From: RGIG5579 sp045597125
Lineage (GTDB): Bacteria; Bacillota; Clostridia; Oscillospirales; SIG627
Length of the DNA: 64,000 bases
Direction: 5' to 3'
NCBI GenBank assembly: GCA_045597125.1
Contig: JAZODR010000038.1
Location: 1 to 64,000 of the forward strand
The translations under genes and the position numbers were made by a program. Positions 47,823 to 57,230 of the stretch are shown piece by piece. Below the pieces are notes generated by a model, which had not been told where the DNA came from, searched no databases, and worked only from the letters and a program-made list of their open reading frames with translations. Each line of letters opens with the position of its first letter. The stretch's first letter is position 1.

Positions 47823-50135
47823 TTACTCTGTCAAAGAGGGAATTACGATGGGGATTAACCAAAGGAGCTGATAAATCAGAACAAATAGACCGGTAATTCT
47901 GCTCAGACCGCTGATGAGGAACAGAAATACAACAATGCCTGCGCCCAAAACCAAGGAAAGAAACTTCATTACTACGTTGGCACGGGTTAGGTGGCGCAAA
48001 GAATCACATAGGCTGAAGGTTCTGAGAAGGTTTGCAATTGTTGAAATACATACAATGCCACTCTCGCTCTTTTCTGCGGCGGGAGCATCTTTCATAGCTT
48101 CACAGCTCTTGATGATTCCTGCAGGAATCTTTTTGTTCTTTAAAAGACTGCGGAACAGGTCTGAGTCAACATTGGGATCACAAGTTTTAACTGCGGGACA
48201 AATACCGGAACGGAACAAGGTCAGAATCGTCTTTTTAAAATTGCTGCTGATTGGATATTTTATATAGAATTTTGCAGCCAATTCACTGCCGATTACCATA
48301 TACATAATCTTGCCGTGATTGCTTTCAAAATTCTCATCCTGATCGTCTTTGGTGTAACCGAAGTCATAGGAAAGCAGATAGTTTTTATTTCCTACGAAAA
48401 CATCCAATCCATCAATGCAAGCACACATTCCGTCTGCCGTAATTTCCTTAAAATCAAAGTCCTCGGATACCTCTTCCACCACGCCCGAAATGGTCTTTTT
48501 GAATACCACGGAAAGGGGACCGCCGAGCTTCTCGAAAATCATTGCGGCATAAAGAATTGCTTTGTCAATTCGAGTGTTTCCGTAGGTACGAATGGTGGTA
48601 ATCTTCACTTTTGCAGGGGGAAAGATTTCTTTATCCGTAAAGGAAACTACGTCTGCGGAGGCATACTCTTCTGCCGCGGCGATACTGGCAATCGTACTGC
48701 CGATCTTTTCCGATTTTGCCGCCATATGCGCAAAGGGGAGAGAGATGCTAAATACGCAGGAAACAGGGAGAGTCATAACTGCCATCATCATAAAGTTGGA
48801 GGCGGTTTCGGCAATGCTTGGAACCTTCAGATAGGAGAACACGGCGAATGCCACGGAGAAGACCATGGACAATGCAAGTACCCATCCGTAAGAGCGTTCT
48901 GCCTTGCTGCGCTCACGGCTGCGGGCAAAGAAGTTTTCAATAAAATGCGCTTTTTGAATGGAGAAGAAACGGGGATTTCCATCCAATTCCTCGCGGAAAG
49001 CTTCAGCCTCCGGACTTTCGGAGTCCAGTGCTTTTGCAACCAGCTTTTCTTTTTTACTGCCACAGATACGGAACGTGCGATAAGTGCGCTTGGCATCCAA
49101 AAAATTGGCGATGGAATTGAGTACGGCAAAAAGCGTGGCAACAGAGCCGAACAAGGGGTATTCCGTAGCGCCGAAGATTAAAAGGATGGCAATGTGCACA
49201 ACGGATAACAGGTAGAGCATAAACAAAACCGTGTTCCGATCGGGTCTTCCACCCAAAAGATTCTTGATTCCGACACCCAAGGAGGGGAGAATCAAAAGTC
49301 CTGAAATGAAGATGACTTGCAAATCTACCAAAAGATAAATCGCGTTGTAAATTCCGCCGGGCTTTAAGAATTCAGGATGCGGAAAACCGGAAAACGTTGC
49401 GCTTTCCAGATACAAAACGGCAAGAAATGTCACGAAGACCCAAAGCACAGAGGAAAGACTGCGATAATTTTTGTTTCTCAGATGCTCCGCAAATTCATCA
49501 TACTCCTCGGGGGAGGTGTATTCGTCGGGAAGCACGGGGTTGGATTCGTATTTTGTTTCAATTTCTTCGTAGGTATCGCTGTAAGGATCGTCAGGCACGT
49601 TTTCATCGGAAATATGATATTCATCTGCCAGAGGGGGAATGTCCGTGCGGGTCATTTCTGCGGGATCAATTTCCTGCATAGCAGATTCTGCCAAAGAACT
49701 GTATTCTTTGGTTTTTTCTTCGTCCCCGTCGTGAATGGCAATGTAATCCCGTGTTTTATCCTCGTCGCTTCCGTGATCGGCAATGTATTCCGTATGATTG
49801 TTTTTCTTTCTTTTTTGGGAAGGGTCATTTCCAAAGATTTCTCTTAAAAGATTTGCCGTCTCGTCGTACTCCTCCTCGGAGCTCTCTGCGCCGATGGTAC
49901 CCTTGGAACGGGAGAATACCTCGCCCAGCTTGTCCGAATCTACCGAAGAAGGGGAGAGAGCATCCAGAAGATCCTGGGGGACAGAGGTTTTTTCCTCCGT
50001 CTTTTCTTCTCTTTCGGGGGCGATTTTTTCATCCTCTTCGAGAAGCAACTCGGAGAGCAATTCGTCTTTTTGCTTGGTGTCTTGTTGAGCGGGGTTCACT
50101 TTTTCTTTGCGTTTTAACTTGTAAACAGAAGCCAT
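47823..50135 (-). CDS. P-type ATPase-like membrane protein lacking catalytic motifs
   Basis: The 770-aa protein has a disordered, acidic N-terminus (about 1-225). Eight predicted membrane helices follow (four near 229-347, two at 416-471, two at 721-767), the layout of P1B-type heavy-metal ATPases. After helix 6 (TLPVSCVFSISLPFAHM, where P1B pumps have a CPC-type site) comes DVVSFTDKEIFPPAKVKI, in place of vxFDKTGTLTxG, so the phosphorylated Asp remains but KTGT is lost. FVGNKNYL and KTCDPN stand where the nucleotide-domain Gly motif and TGDN belong. It is probably a pseudoenzyme. The N-terminus repeats [DE][DE]KT[KR][DE]Y. ATG 50135 follows AAAGGA. Confidence 0.7.
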   Translation of the reverse strand: MASVYKLKRKEKVNPAQQDTKQKDELLSELLLEEDEKIAPEREEKTEEKTSVPQDLLDALSPSSVDSDKLGEVFSRSKGTIGAESSEEEYDETANLLREIFGNDPSQKRKKNNHTEYIADHGSDEDKTRDYIAIHDGDEEKTKEYSSLAESAMQEIDPAEMTRTDIPPLADEYHISDENVPDDPYSDTYEEIETKYESNPVLPDEYTSPEEYDEFAEHLRNKNYRSLSSVLWVFVTFLAVLYLESATFSGFPHPEFLKPGGIYNAIYLLVDLQVIFISGLLILPSLGVGIKNLLGGRPDRNTVLFMLYLLSVVHIAILLIFGATEYPLFGSVATLFAVLNSIANFLDAKRTYRTFRICGSKKEKLVAKALDSESPEAEAFREELDGNPRFFSIQKAHFIENFFARSRERSKAERSYGWVLALSMVFSVAFAVFSYLKVPSIAETASNFMMMAVMTLPVSCVFSISLPFAHMAAKSEKIGSTIASIAAAEEYASADVVSFTDKEIFPPAKVKITTIRTYGNTRIDKAILYAAMIFEKLGGPLSVVFKKTISGVVEEVSEDFDFKEITADGMCACIDGLDVFVGNKNYLLSYDFGYTKDDQDENFESNHGKIMYMVIGSELAAKFYIKYPISSNFKKTILTLFRSGICPAVKTCDPNVDSDLFRSLLKNKKIPAGIIKSCEAMKDAPAAEKSESGIVCISTIANLLRTFSLCDSLRHLTRANVVMKFLSLVLGAGIVVFLFLISGLSRITGLFVLIYQLLWLIPIVIPSLTE

Positions 50136-50154
50136 ATTGAATCCTTTCCGAAAA

Positions 50155-50925
50155 TTATCTGTATTTGGCCGCTTCGTAAAGAATGACGGCGCCAGCACAG
50201 GAAACGTTCAGGGAATTGACTTTTCCGCGCATAGGCAGAGAAATAATAAAATCGCTTTTTTCTTTGATCAGCCTGGAAATACCGAATCCTTCCGATCCGA
50301 GTACGACGGCGATTGCGCCGCTGAAATTCTGCTTGTCGTAAGGAGTTCCGTCCGCCTCGCAGGCATAAATCCATACGCCGCGTTCGCGAAGCTTGTCTAT
50401 AGCGGCAGCAAGGTTGGTTACGCGACAAACTGCCAGATGCTCTGCAGCACCCGCGCTGGATTTGATTACTGTGGGGGTAAGTCCCACTGCTTTGTTTTTC
50501 GGAATGATGATTCCGTGGGCGCCCGCACCTTCACAGCAGCGGATTAAAGCACCCAAATTGTGGGGGTCTTCCACTCCGTCTGCAATAACAAAAAAAGGTT
50601 TTTCTCCGCGTTCTTCGGCAATTTCAAAGAGCTGTTCCAAGGTGGCGTATTCTTTTTGCCCTGCCATTGCTACAACACCTTGATGAAACGTTCCGCCTGC
50701 CAGAAGGGTTAATTTTTGTTTGTCTGCATAGGAGAGGGGAATCTTTTTTTCTTTGGCAATGGCAACGATTTTTTTCAAACTGCCTTCGCCGTCTTTTTGC
50801 AAATAAATCTTCTCTACGCTTCGTCCCGAGGATAAGAGCTCCAACACGGCATTTCGCCCTGCAACAACTGCATTGTCCGAGGACTCTTTTGCGGAAAGAG
50901 ACTTTTTATATATTTCATTTTTCAT
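50155..50925 (-). CDS. rlmB: 23S rRNA 2'-O-methyltransferase RlmB (TrmH family)
   Basis: The 256-aa SPOUT methyltransferase has an N-terminal L30e-like substrate domain (VVAGRNAVLELLSSGRSVEKIYL) and a knotted SAM domain with VIADGVEDPHNLGALIRCCEGAGA (in parts: DGVEDPHNLGALIR), VLGSEGFGISRL (about 212) and SLPMRGKVNSLNVSCA at the end. RlmB methylates G2251 of 23S rRNA. The chosen ATG (50925) has no ribosome binding site but lies 7 nt after a TATAAT, so the mRNA may be leaderless. The pseudo-ATPase gene starts 19 nt after its end. Confidence 0.94.
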   Translation of the reverse strand: MKNEIYKKSLSAKESSDNAVVAGRNAVLELLSSGRSVEKIYLQKDGEGSLKKIVAIAKEKKIPLSYADKQKLTLLAGGTFHQGVVAMAGQKEYATLEQLFEIAEERGEKPFFVIADGVEDPHNLGALIRCCEGAGAHGIIIPKNKAVGLTPTVIKSSAGAAEHLAVCRVTNLAAAIDKLRERGVWIYACEADGTPYDKQNFSGAIAVVLGSEGFGISRLIKEKSDFIISLPMRGKVNSLNVSCAGAVILYEAAKYR

Positions 50926-50932
50926 ACAAATA

Positions 50933-50941
50933 ATTATACCA
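50933..50941 (-). promoter_or_regulatory. Extended -10 promoter of rlmB
   Basis: Minus strand TGG-TATAAT ends 7 nt before the rlmB ATG. No good -35 is seen; the TGn element may replace it. Confidence 0.5.
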
Positions 50942-51064
50942 CAAGAAAAATGAAATGTATAGGCTTTTTTAAATTTTTTTTGAAAAAAGTTATCGTGTTT
51001 TCCGAATTTTTGGCACAAAATCGAAAAATTTCTTCATTTATAGAAAAATTATTATAGAAAAAAC

Positions 51065-51094
51065 TTGCAATTTTGTATTGTTTTGGTATATGAT
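51065..51094 (+). promoter_or_regulatory. Promoter of trmH-dprA-topA run
   Basis: TTGCAA (51065-51070), 18-nt spacer, TATGAT (51089-51094), about 28 nt before the ATG. Confidence 0.6.
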
Positions 51095-51122
51095 AGAAAA
51101 ATAAAGTGGAAGGGAGTGCGCT

Positions 51123-51926
51123 ATGGAGTGGAAAAAAATTGAAAGCCGTTCAAATCCGTCGGTGAAATACGCTGCCTCTCTCTCGGATAAAAAATTTCGT
51201 GATCGCCAGGAGGTCTTCTCTGCAGAGGGATTTACCTTGTTTTTTGATTTTTGTCAAATGGGTCTGTTTCCCCAAAAGGTTTATTTGGCGGAAAAAGCTG
51301 TTTCTTTTCGTATGCGGATTGAACAGGCGCTGAAAACATCCAATTCGCAGCTTTTTTTGCTTTCTGATTCCGCTTTTGAAAAGGTGACTACGGAAAAAGG
51401 CTCTCAGGGACTTTTGTGTGTGTATTCTGTGCGTGATGTACATGCGTTGATGCCTTTGTCAAAAACAGGAAAGCTGATTGCGCTGGAGCGTGTTCAGGAT
51501 CCGGGCAATGTGGGTACCGTGATTCGTACAGCCTCCGCTTTCGGATTTGACGGTGTTTTATTGGTAGATTGTGCGGACCCTTTCGGACCCAAGGCGGTTC
51601 GCGCCACGATGGGCGCCATTGCGGGTATCCCAATCCGTACATTTTCTCAAACGGGAGAATTGTTTTCGTTTTTGAAGGACAAGCGTGTGCGTACAGTTGC
51701 CGCTTGCCTTGCGCCTGATTCCCGAGAAATCGGAGAAACGGATTTGTCTGAGCCTATTTGTGTTTTGATTGGCAATGAGGGGAAAGGCTTGAGCCAAGAG
51801 GCAATTTCCCTTGCCGATGCTTCTTGCGTAATTCCCATACAAACAATGGAAAGCCTTAATGCCGCTTCTGCGGCAACGGTATTTCTCTGGGAGATACAGC
51901 GAAGGGGGATGGAATATGAAGGATAA
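51123..51926 (+). CDS. TrmH-family RNA 2'-O-methyltransferase
   Basis: The 267-aa SPOUT methyltransferase has an N-terminal substrate-binding domain (SRSNPSVKYAASL, EVFSAEGFTLFFDF) and the SAM domain motifs LIALERVQDPGNVGTVIRTA (about 117-136), CVLIGNEGKGLSQEAI (about 216) and IPIQTMESLNAASAATVFLW. This type modifies rRNA at an unassigned site. It is divergent from rlmB, another member of the family. GGAGTGCGCT precedes the ATG. Its end overlaps dprA by 11 bp. Confidence 0.92.
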   Translation: MEWKKIESRSNPSVKYAASLSDKKFRDRQEVFSAEGFTLFFDFCQMGLFPQKVYLAEKAVSFRMRIEQALKTSNSQLFLLSDSAFEKVTTEKGSQGLLCVYSVRDVHALMPLSKTGKLIALERVQDPGNVGTVIRTASAFGFDGVLLVDCADPFGPKAVRATMGAIAGIPIRTFSQTGELFSFLKDKRVRTVAACLAPDSREIGETDLSEPICVLIGNEGKGLSQEAISLADASCVIPIQTMESLNAASAATVFLWEIQRRGMEYEG

Positions 51927-53181
51927 AGAGCGAATCTATTGGCTTTGGTTGTCCCTTGCTTGCCGTCCCGGTTCTGCATTGCCGTCTACTCTATTGAAAT
52001 TTTTCGGCTCTCCGAAAAAAGTTTATGAGGCAAGTGAAGAGGATTTTGCTCAGCTTGATATTCCGTTTTACGGTCATGAGAAGGAGCTTTGTGATAAGAG
52101 TCTGGATCGTGCCAAGGATATTTTGTCGTGGTGCAAAAAGGAAAAGGTGGGGCTTGTAACTCCCGAGGATTATTTCTATCCCGATGCTTTTCGTGTGTTG
52201 CCCAATAAGCCTATGGTGCTTTACTACCTGGGGAATTTTTGCGATTTAGATAATCGCTTCACCGTAGGCGTCGTGGGAACCCGTCATCCGAGCAATTACG
52301 GACTTCACGCCGCCAAACGGATTTCTTACGATCTTGCCCGATCCGGCGCGGTGATCGTTTCGGGACTTGCTCTTGGAATTGATGCCGCGGCGCATCGCGC
52401 AGCTTTATACCATGAGAGTTTTACCGTTGGCATTATCGGCTGCGGAATTGATAAGGTTTATCCAAAGGAAAATGTAAAGCTTTATGAAGAGGTTATTCGC
52501 AAGGGTCTGCTTATGACCGAATATCCTCCCGGGACTGCACCGTTGGGGAAAAACTTTCCTGTACGCAATCGTCTGATCGCCGCGCTTTCCGATGCCGTTT
52601 GCGTGATTGAGGGAAGCGAGCAAAGCGGTTCGCTAATCACCGCTGAGGATGCTTTGAAACAGGGAAAGGCTCTCTATGCCGTGCCCGGTTCGATTTTTGC
52701 CCGAGAAAGCGCGGGAAGCAATTTTCTTCTGCGTGTGGGTGCAAAGCCGTGTCTTTCTGCCTATGATATGGTGGAAGATTTTCGTTTGCGATATCCTATG
52801 CTGAAGGGAGAAGTGGCTTTGTTCAAGGCAAGCGAGGTGAAGCAGAAGGATAAGACAAAAAAGAAATTGCGCACCTACGTATTTCCCGGTTCTGCAAGAT
52901 CCGAGGATGAAAAAACGCTTCCCAATGAATATGAGTTTATTAGTCACGAAAAGGGAAAGGAAGGTCCCTCGTCCCAGATGTCTTGTCTGACCAGTCTTTC
53001 TTCCCAGGAACGGAGTGTTTTTTCCGCTCTTGGCTATGATCCGATGAATGTGGATTCCTTAGTTACGGAGGAAATGAGTGCTTCCGTGCTTCTGGCAATT
53101 TTAATAAAACTCGAAAAGAAAGGATTGGTACGAAAGGTGACCGACGGCAAATACGTCCTTACCGATCGTGCTGAGATTTGA
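51916..53181 (+). CDS. dprA: DNA processing protein DprA/Smf
   Basis: The 421-aa DprA loads RecA on incoming single-stranded DNA. It has a SAM-like N-terminus (helix-hairpin region to about 75) and a Rossmann core with GVVGTRHPSNYG, VIVSGLALGIDAAAHRAAL, VGIIGCGIDKVYP and EGSEQSGSLITAEDAL. A C-terminal winged helix (about 360-420) follows after a Lys-rich linker. ATG 51916 lies inside the preceding gene; a longer opening is not favoured. Whether the organism is naturally competent cannot be judged, since dprA is widespread. Confidence 0.95.
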   Translation: MKDKERIYWLWLSLACRPGSALPSTLLKFFGSPKKVYEASEEDFAQLDIPFYGHEKELCDKSLDRAKDILSWCKKEKVGLVTPEDYFYPDAFRVLPNKPMVLYYLGNFCDLDNRFTVGVVGTRHPSNYGLHAAKRISYDLARSGAVIVSGLALGIDAAAHRAALYHESFTVGIIGCGIDKVYPKENVKLYEEVIRKGLLMTEYPPGTAPLGKNFPVRNRLIAALSDAVCVIEGSEQSGSLITAEDALKQGKALYAVPGSIFARESAGSNFLLRVGAKPCLSAYDMVEDFRLRYPMLKGEVALFKASEVKQKDKTKKKLRTYVFPGSARSEDEKTLPNEYEFISHEKGKEGPSSQMSCLTSLSSQERSVFSALGYDPMNVDSLVTEEMSASVLLAILIKLEKKGLVRKVTDGKYVLTDRAEI

Positions 53182-53192
53182 AAGGAAATACT

Positions 53193-55448
53193 ATGGCACA
53201 GAATCTTGTAATTGTAGAGTCACCCACAAAAGCAACCACTATTAAGAGCTTTTTGGGTAGTGGGTATAAGGTGATTGCCTGTCAGGGGCATATTCGCGAT
53301 CTTCCCAAAAGCACCTTGGGGGTGGATGTGGAAAATGACTTTGAACCTAAGTATATCAATATTCGCGGTAAAGGTGAACTCATTGCACAACTGAAAAAAG
53401 AGGCAAAGGCTGCCGATCGCGTGTTTCTCGCAAGCGACCCTGACCGCGAAGGTGAAGCCATCAGTTGGCATCTGTATCAGGTGCTGAAGTTGGAGGAAAA
53501 GGGCGGCGGAAGAATTTCCTTTAATGAAATTACAAAACCTGCGGTGAAACACGCCATTGCCAACCCTCGCAAGATTGATATGGCGCTGGTGGATTCTCAG
53601 CAGACTCGTCGTATTTTGGATCGTATCTTAGGATACAAGCTCAGCCCGCTGCTTTGGAAAAATGTGCAAAACGGTCTTTCCGCAGGCAGGGTTCAGTCTG
53701 TTGCAACCAGATTGCTTGTGGAGCGTGAGCGAGAAATTGCTGCTTTCATACCCGAAGAATATTGGACGCTCAATGTTCTTCTCGGAACGCCGCAAGGCAA
53801 GGATTTTGTTGCTCGCTTCCACGGTAACGGGCAGAAGAAGATTTCTTTGCCCAGCGGTGAGAGCTGTGATAAGGTTTTGGCATCCTTGCAGGGGGCTCGC
53901 TATGTGGTGAAGAAGATTACCTGCACCACCAAGACAAAAAATCCACAGCCTCCCTTTACCACCTCTCAATTGCAACAGGAGGCGTTTAAGCGTCTTGGCT
54001 TCCAGTCCAAGCGTACGATGCGTATTGCTCAATCTCTTTATGAAGGTATCAGCTTGGGCAAACATGAGGAACACGGTTTGATTACCTATATGAGAACCGA
54101 CTCGCTCCGCGTTTCTGCAGAGGCACAGGAAAGTGCAAGGGAAGTAATTCTGAATAAATTCGGTGATAAATTTTATCCTGCAAAGCCCAGAGTCTATAAG
54201 TCCAAGGGATCCAGTCAGGATGCCCACGAAGCCATTCGCCCCACGGACCCTTCCAAGACTCCCGATTCTTTGAAGGATGTTCTTTCCACAGAGCAGTACC
54301 GCCTTTACAAACTGATTTGGGATCGTTTTATGGCAAGTCAGATGGCTTCTGCAAAAACCGATGTGCAAACGGTGGATATTGAGGCAGAGTGTTCCGACGG
54401 TAAGCGTTACCGCTTTAAGGCAAGCGGTGAAGCGATTCGCTTCCACGGCTTTTTAAAGGTGTACGGAGAGTGGAAGGAAGAAGATGATGAGGATAAGGTT
54501 CACGGCGGTAAACTTCCTGCTTTGAATGAAGAAGAGGAGCTTGAGAAAAAGGAACTGCTTTCCAAGCAGAATTTTACGCAGCCTCCCCGTCGGTATAATG
54601 AAGCAAGTCTTGTGGATGCACTTGAGGAAAAGGGGATCGGAAGACCCAGTACCTACGCGCCCACCATTGAAACCATTATCAACCGCGGCTACGTTTCCAG
54701 AGATAAAAAGCAGCTTGTTCCCACCCGTTTGGGTGAGGTTACCAATGACATTATGGAAAAGCATTTTACCACTGTGGTTGATTATGAATTTACCGCGAAT
54801 CTGGAAAAAAGATTGGACGATATTGCGGATAGCAAAGAGCCTTATAAGCTTGTCCTCTCTGAGTTTTATGCAGAATTTAAGCGCTTAATGGATAAGGCCG
54901 AGATTGCATTTTCCGAAACCGGTAAGGTTCAACTTCCTCAAGAAGAACTAGATGTTATCTGTCCCAACTGCGGCAAAAAAATGATTATCAAGTCGGGTCG
55001 ATTCGGAAAATTTGCCGCTTGTCCCGGCTATCCCGAATGTAAGACCACGATGACTCTTGATCGTGACGGCAAGGTGACTCTTCCCTCCGAAAAGGCAGAG
55101 GAGCCTGTAGTGGAAGGAATGCAGTGTGAAATTTGCGGCGGTCCCGTTGTTCTGAAAAAGGGACGCTTTGGCGAATTTTATGCATGTAAGGATTACCCCA
55201 AGTGCCGTTTTACCCGTCAGAAGGCGAGAAAAATTGGTGTCGCCTGTCCTAAGTGCGGCGGTGATATCGTGGAGAAGCATAGCAGAAAAAGTACGTTCTA
55301 CGGTTGTGATAATTATCCCAAATGCGACTTTTCTCTCTGGGATGAGCCCACGGGTAAGTCTTGTCCGGAGTGCGGAAGCCTTTTGGTGAAAAAGAAGAAT
55401 GGAACCGTGCTTTGTTCCTCCAAGGAATGTAAATATAAAGAAAGCTAA
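53193..55448 (+). CDS. topA: DNA topoisomerase I
   Basis: TopA relaxes negative supercoils. The 751-aa type IA enzyme has the TOPRIM domain (NLVIVESPTKATTIKSFLG and DPDREGEAISWHL) and the active-site Tyr in GLITYMRTDSLRVS (about 293). Four C-terminal Cys4 zinc modules start CPNCGKK, CEICGGP, CPKCGGD and CPECGSL (from about residue 585). ATG 53193 follows AAAGGAAA. The gene follows dprA, an order common in Firmicutes. Confidence 0.97.
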   Translation: MAQNLVIVESPTKATTIKSFLGSGYKVIACQGHIRDLPKSTLGVDVENDFEPKYINIRGKGELIAQLKKEAKAADRVFLASDPDREGEAISWHLYQVLKLEEKGGGRISFNEITKPAVKHAIANPRKIDMALVDSQQTRRILDRILGYKLSPLLWKNVQNGLSAGRVQSVATRLLVEREREIAAFIPEEYWTLNVLLGTPQGKDFVARFHGNGQKKISLPSGESCDKVLASLQGARYVVKKITCTTKTKNPQPPFTTSQLQQEAFKRLGFQSKRTMRIAQSLYEGISLGKHEEHGLITYMRTDSLRVSAEAQESAREVILNKFGDKFYPAKPRVYKSKGSSQDAHEAIRPTDPSKTPDSLKDVLSTEQYRLYKLIWDRFMASQMASAKTDVQTVDIEAECSDGKRYRFKASGEAIRFHGFLKVYGEWKEEDDEDKVHGGKLPALNEEEELEKKELLSKQNFTQPPRRYNEASLVDALEEKGIGRPSTYAPTIETIINRGYVSRDKKQLVPTRLGEVTNDIMEKHFTTVVDYEFTANLEKRLDDIADSKEPYKLVLSEFYAEFKRLMDKAEIAFSETGKVQLPQEELDVICPNCGKKMIIKSGRFGKFAACPGYPECKTTMTLDRDGKVTLPSEKAEEPVVEGMQCEICGGPVVLKKGRFGEFYACKDYPKCRFTRQKARKIGVACPKCGGDIVEKHSRKSTFYGCDNYPKCDFSLWDEPTGKSCPECGSLLVKKKNGTVLCSSKECKYKES

Positions 55449-55457
55449 GGATAGAAT

Positions 55458-56459
55458 ATGAAACTGATCGTTGATGCCATGGGTGGCGATCACGCCCCCG
55501 ATCAAATCGTTCGCGGTGCCTATTTGGGAATGAAAAAGGATGACCAAATCGAATTGATCTTTACCGGTGATGAGAAGGCTATTCGCGATGCAATGGAAAA
55601 ATACGATATTCCTGAAAAGGGAATTGAAATCATTCACACGCCTTCCAAAATCGAAATGGAGGAAGATCCTCTTTGCATTTTGAAAAGCAAAAAGGATTCT
55701 TCAATGGCAATGGGACTTTCCCTTCTCCGTGACGGCAAAGGGGATGCATTTCTTTCGGCGGGTTCTACCGGAGCTTTGATTGTCGGTGCTTCCAGTCGCA
55801 TATACAAGGTGAAACTTCCCGGTATTCGCCGTGTGGGAATCGGGGCGGTTTTGCCTCTTTCCTGTCCCGTGCTTCTTTTGGATAGCGGTGCGAATGTTGA
55901 GATTTCTCCCGAAGAGATGCTTCAGTTCGGTTATATGGGAAAAGCCTATGCTAAGGGGGTTCTTGGGGTTGAAGAACCTCGCGTAGCCCTTGTGAATAAC
56001 GGTGCTGAGGAATGCAAGGGCACTGCGCTTTACGTAGAATCCCATAAACTTTTGAAGGATGCGAAGAATCTGCACTTCGTGGGGAATATTGAGGGCAGAG
56101 ATATCCCTTTGGGCGAAGCGGACGTTATTTTGTGCGACGGCTTTGTGGGGAATGTGATTTTGAAGCTTTCCGAAGGCTTCGGAAAATTTATCAGCAAAGA
56201 GCTTAAAAAAATGCTGGGTGGCAGTTTGAAAGGAAAAATTGCCGCGCTGTTTATCTATTCCGATTTAAAAAAATTCAAATCTCGATTGTCCTACGAGCGT
56301 TACGGCGGCGCACCTCTTTTGGGCACTCGCTATCCAATTATCAAGGCGCACGGCTCCTCTCGGGCTTCTGCAATCAAGTCTGCGGTTCTTCAGGCGAAAA
56401 AATGCTTTGAATCAGGGGTTTGCCATATGATTGCCCGTGATATGGAGGAGGGTGACTGA
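55458..56459 (+). CDS. plsX: Phosphate acyltransferase PlsX
   Basis: PlsX makes acyl-phosphate from acyl-ACP for phosphatidic acid synthesis. At 333 aa it is complete: IVDAMGGDHAPDQIVRGAY, GSTGALIVGASSRIYKVKL, LLLDSGANVEISPE, VGNIEGRDI and DVILCDGFVGNVILK. It ends on the ATG of rnc (TGATG overlap). acpP, often found between the two genes, is absent here. Confidence 0.97.
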   Translation: MKLIVDAMGGDHAPDQIVRGAYLGMKKDDQIELIFTGDEKAIRDAMEKYDIPEKGIEIIHTPSKIEMEEDPLCILKSKKDSSMAMGLSLLRDGKGDAFLSAGSTGALIVGASSRIYKVKLPGIRRVGIGAVLPLSCPVLLLDSGANVEISPEEMLQFGYMGKAYAKGVLGVEEPRVALVNNGAEECKGTALYVESHKLLKDAKNLHFVGNIEGRDIPLGEADVILCDGFVGNVILKLSEGFGKFISKELKKMLGGSLKGKIAALFIYSDLKKFKSRLSYERYGGAPLLGTRYPIIKAHGSSRASAIKSAVLQAKKCFESGVCHMIARDMEEGD

Positions 56460-57211
56460 TGGAGCCGAGAATTGCCTGTGAGGGGGATTATCCCAAGGCG
56501 TTTTTATCCCGTTTGGATGCCCTAGAAGAAATCATCGCATACCGATTTTGCAATCGCAAATATTTATGGACTGCTTTAACCCATTCTTCCTTCTCCAACG
56601 AAAAGAGAAATCGTATTTTATACGAGCATAACGAGAGATTGGAGTTTTTGGGAGATTCGGTGCTTTCTCTTGTCATTTCCCGTCATTTGTTTGCCGACCT
56701 TGCTACCTTCCCCGAGGGAATGTTGACCAAGCTTCGCGCCGCTTCCGTTTGTGCGGATGCTTTGTACGAGTATGCAGGGCGATTGAATCTTGCTGATTAT
56801 ATGCTTTTGAATCACGGTCTTTCCGAGGACGGTGTGAAAAAGCATAAAAATATTTTGGCAGACTGCTTTGAGGCGCTTCTTGCTGCGATTTATTTAGACG
56901 GAGGATTCGATGAGGCAGAGCGCTTTGTTCTTCGGTTTGCCCGTGACCGAATACTCAAACTTTTGGAAGGCGGGAAGATTCGCGATGAAGACTATAAGAG
57001 TCTTTTGCAGGAAAAGGTGCAGACCAGCCCCGGTGAAAAGGTAGAGTATCATTTGATTGGGGAAAAGGGCCCCGATCATAAAAAAGAATTTTTCGTTGAG
57101 GTACGAATCAATTCCAATGTGATTGGAAACGGTTCCGGAAGCAGTAAAAGAGAAGCGGAGCAGGCAGCGGCAAAAATGGCGCTTGCCACCTGGTTCGGCG
57201 AAGAAAAATAA
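56459..57211 (+). CDS. rnc: Ribonuclease III
   Basis: RNase III cuts double-stranded RNA, including the rRNA precursor. The 250-aa chain has the signature HNERLEFLGDSVLSLVIS (about 60-77) with the metal-binding Glu/Asp, and LADCFEALLAAIYLDGG (about 130). A C-terminal dsRNA-binding domain (about 175-245) holds GNGSGSSKREAEQAAAKMAL. An N-terminal extension of about 20 residues precedes the usual start. Start overlaps the plsX stop by 1 bp. Confidence 0.97.
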   Translation: MEPRIACEGDYPKAFLSRLDALEEIIAYRFCNRKYLWTALTHSSFSNEKRNRILYEHNERLEFLGDSVLSLVISRHLFADLATFPEGMLTKLRAASVCADALYEYAGRLNLADYMLLNHGLSEDGVKKHKNILADCFEALLAAIYLDGGFDEAERFVLRFARDRILKLLEGGKIRDEDYKSLLQEKVQTSPGEKVEYHLIGEKGPDHKKEFFVEVRINSNVIGNGSGSSKREAEQAAAKMALATWFGEEK

Positions 57212-57230
57212 AGTTAAGAGAGAAAATAGA

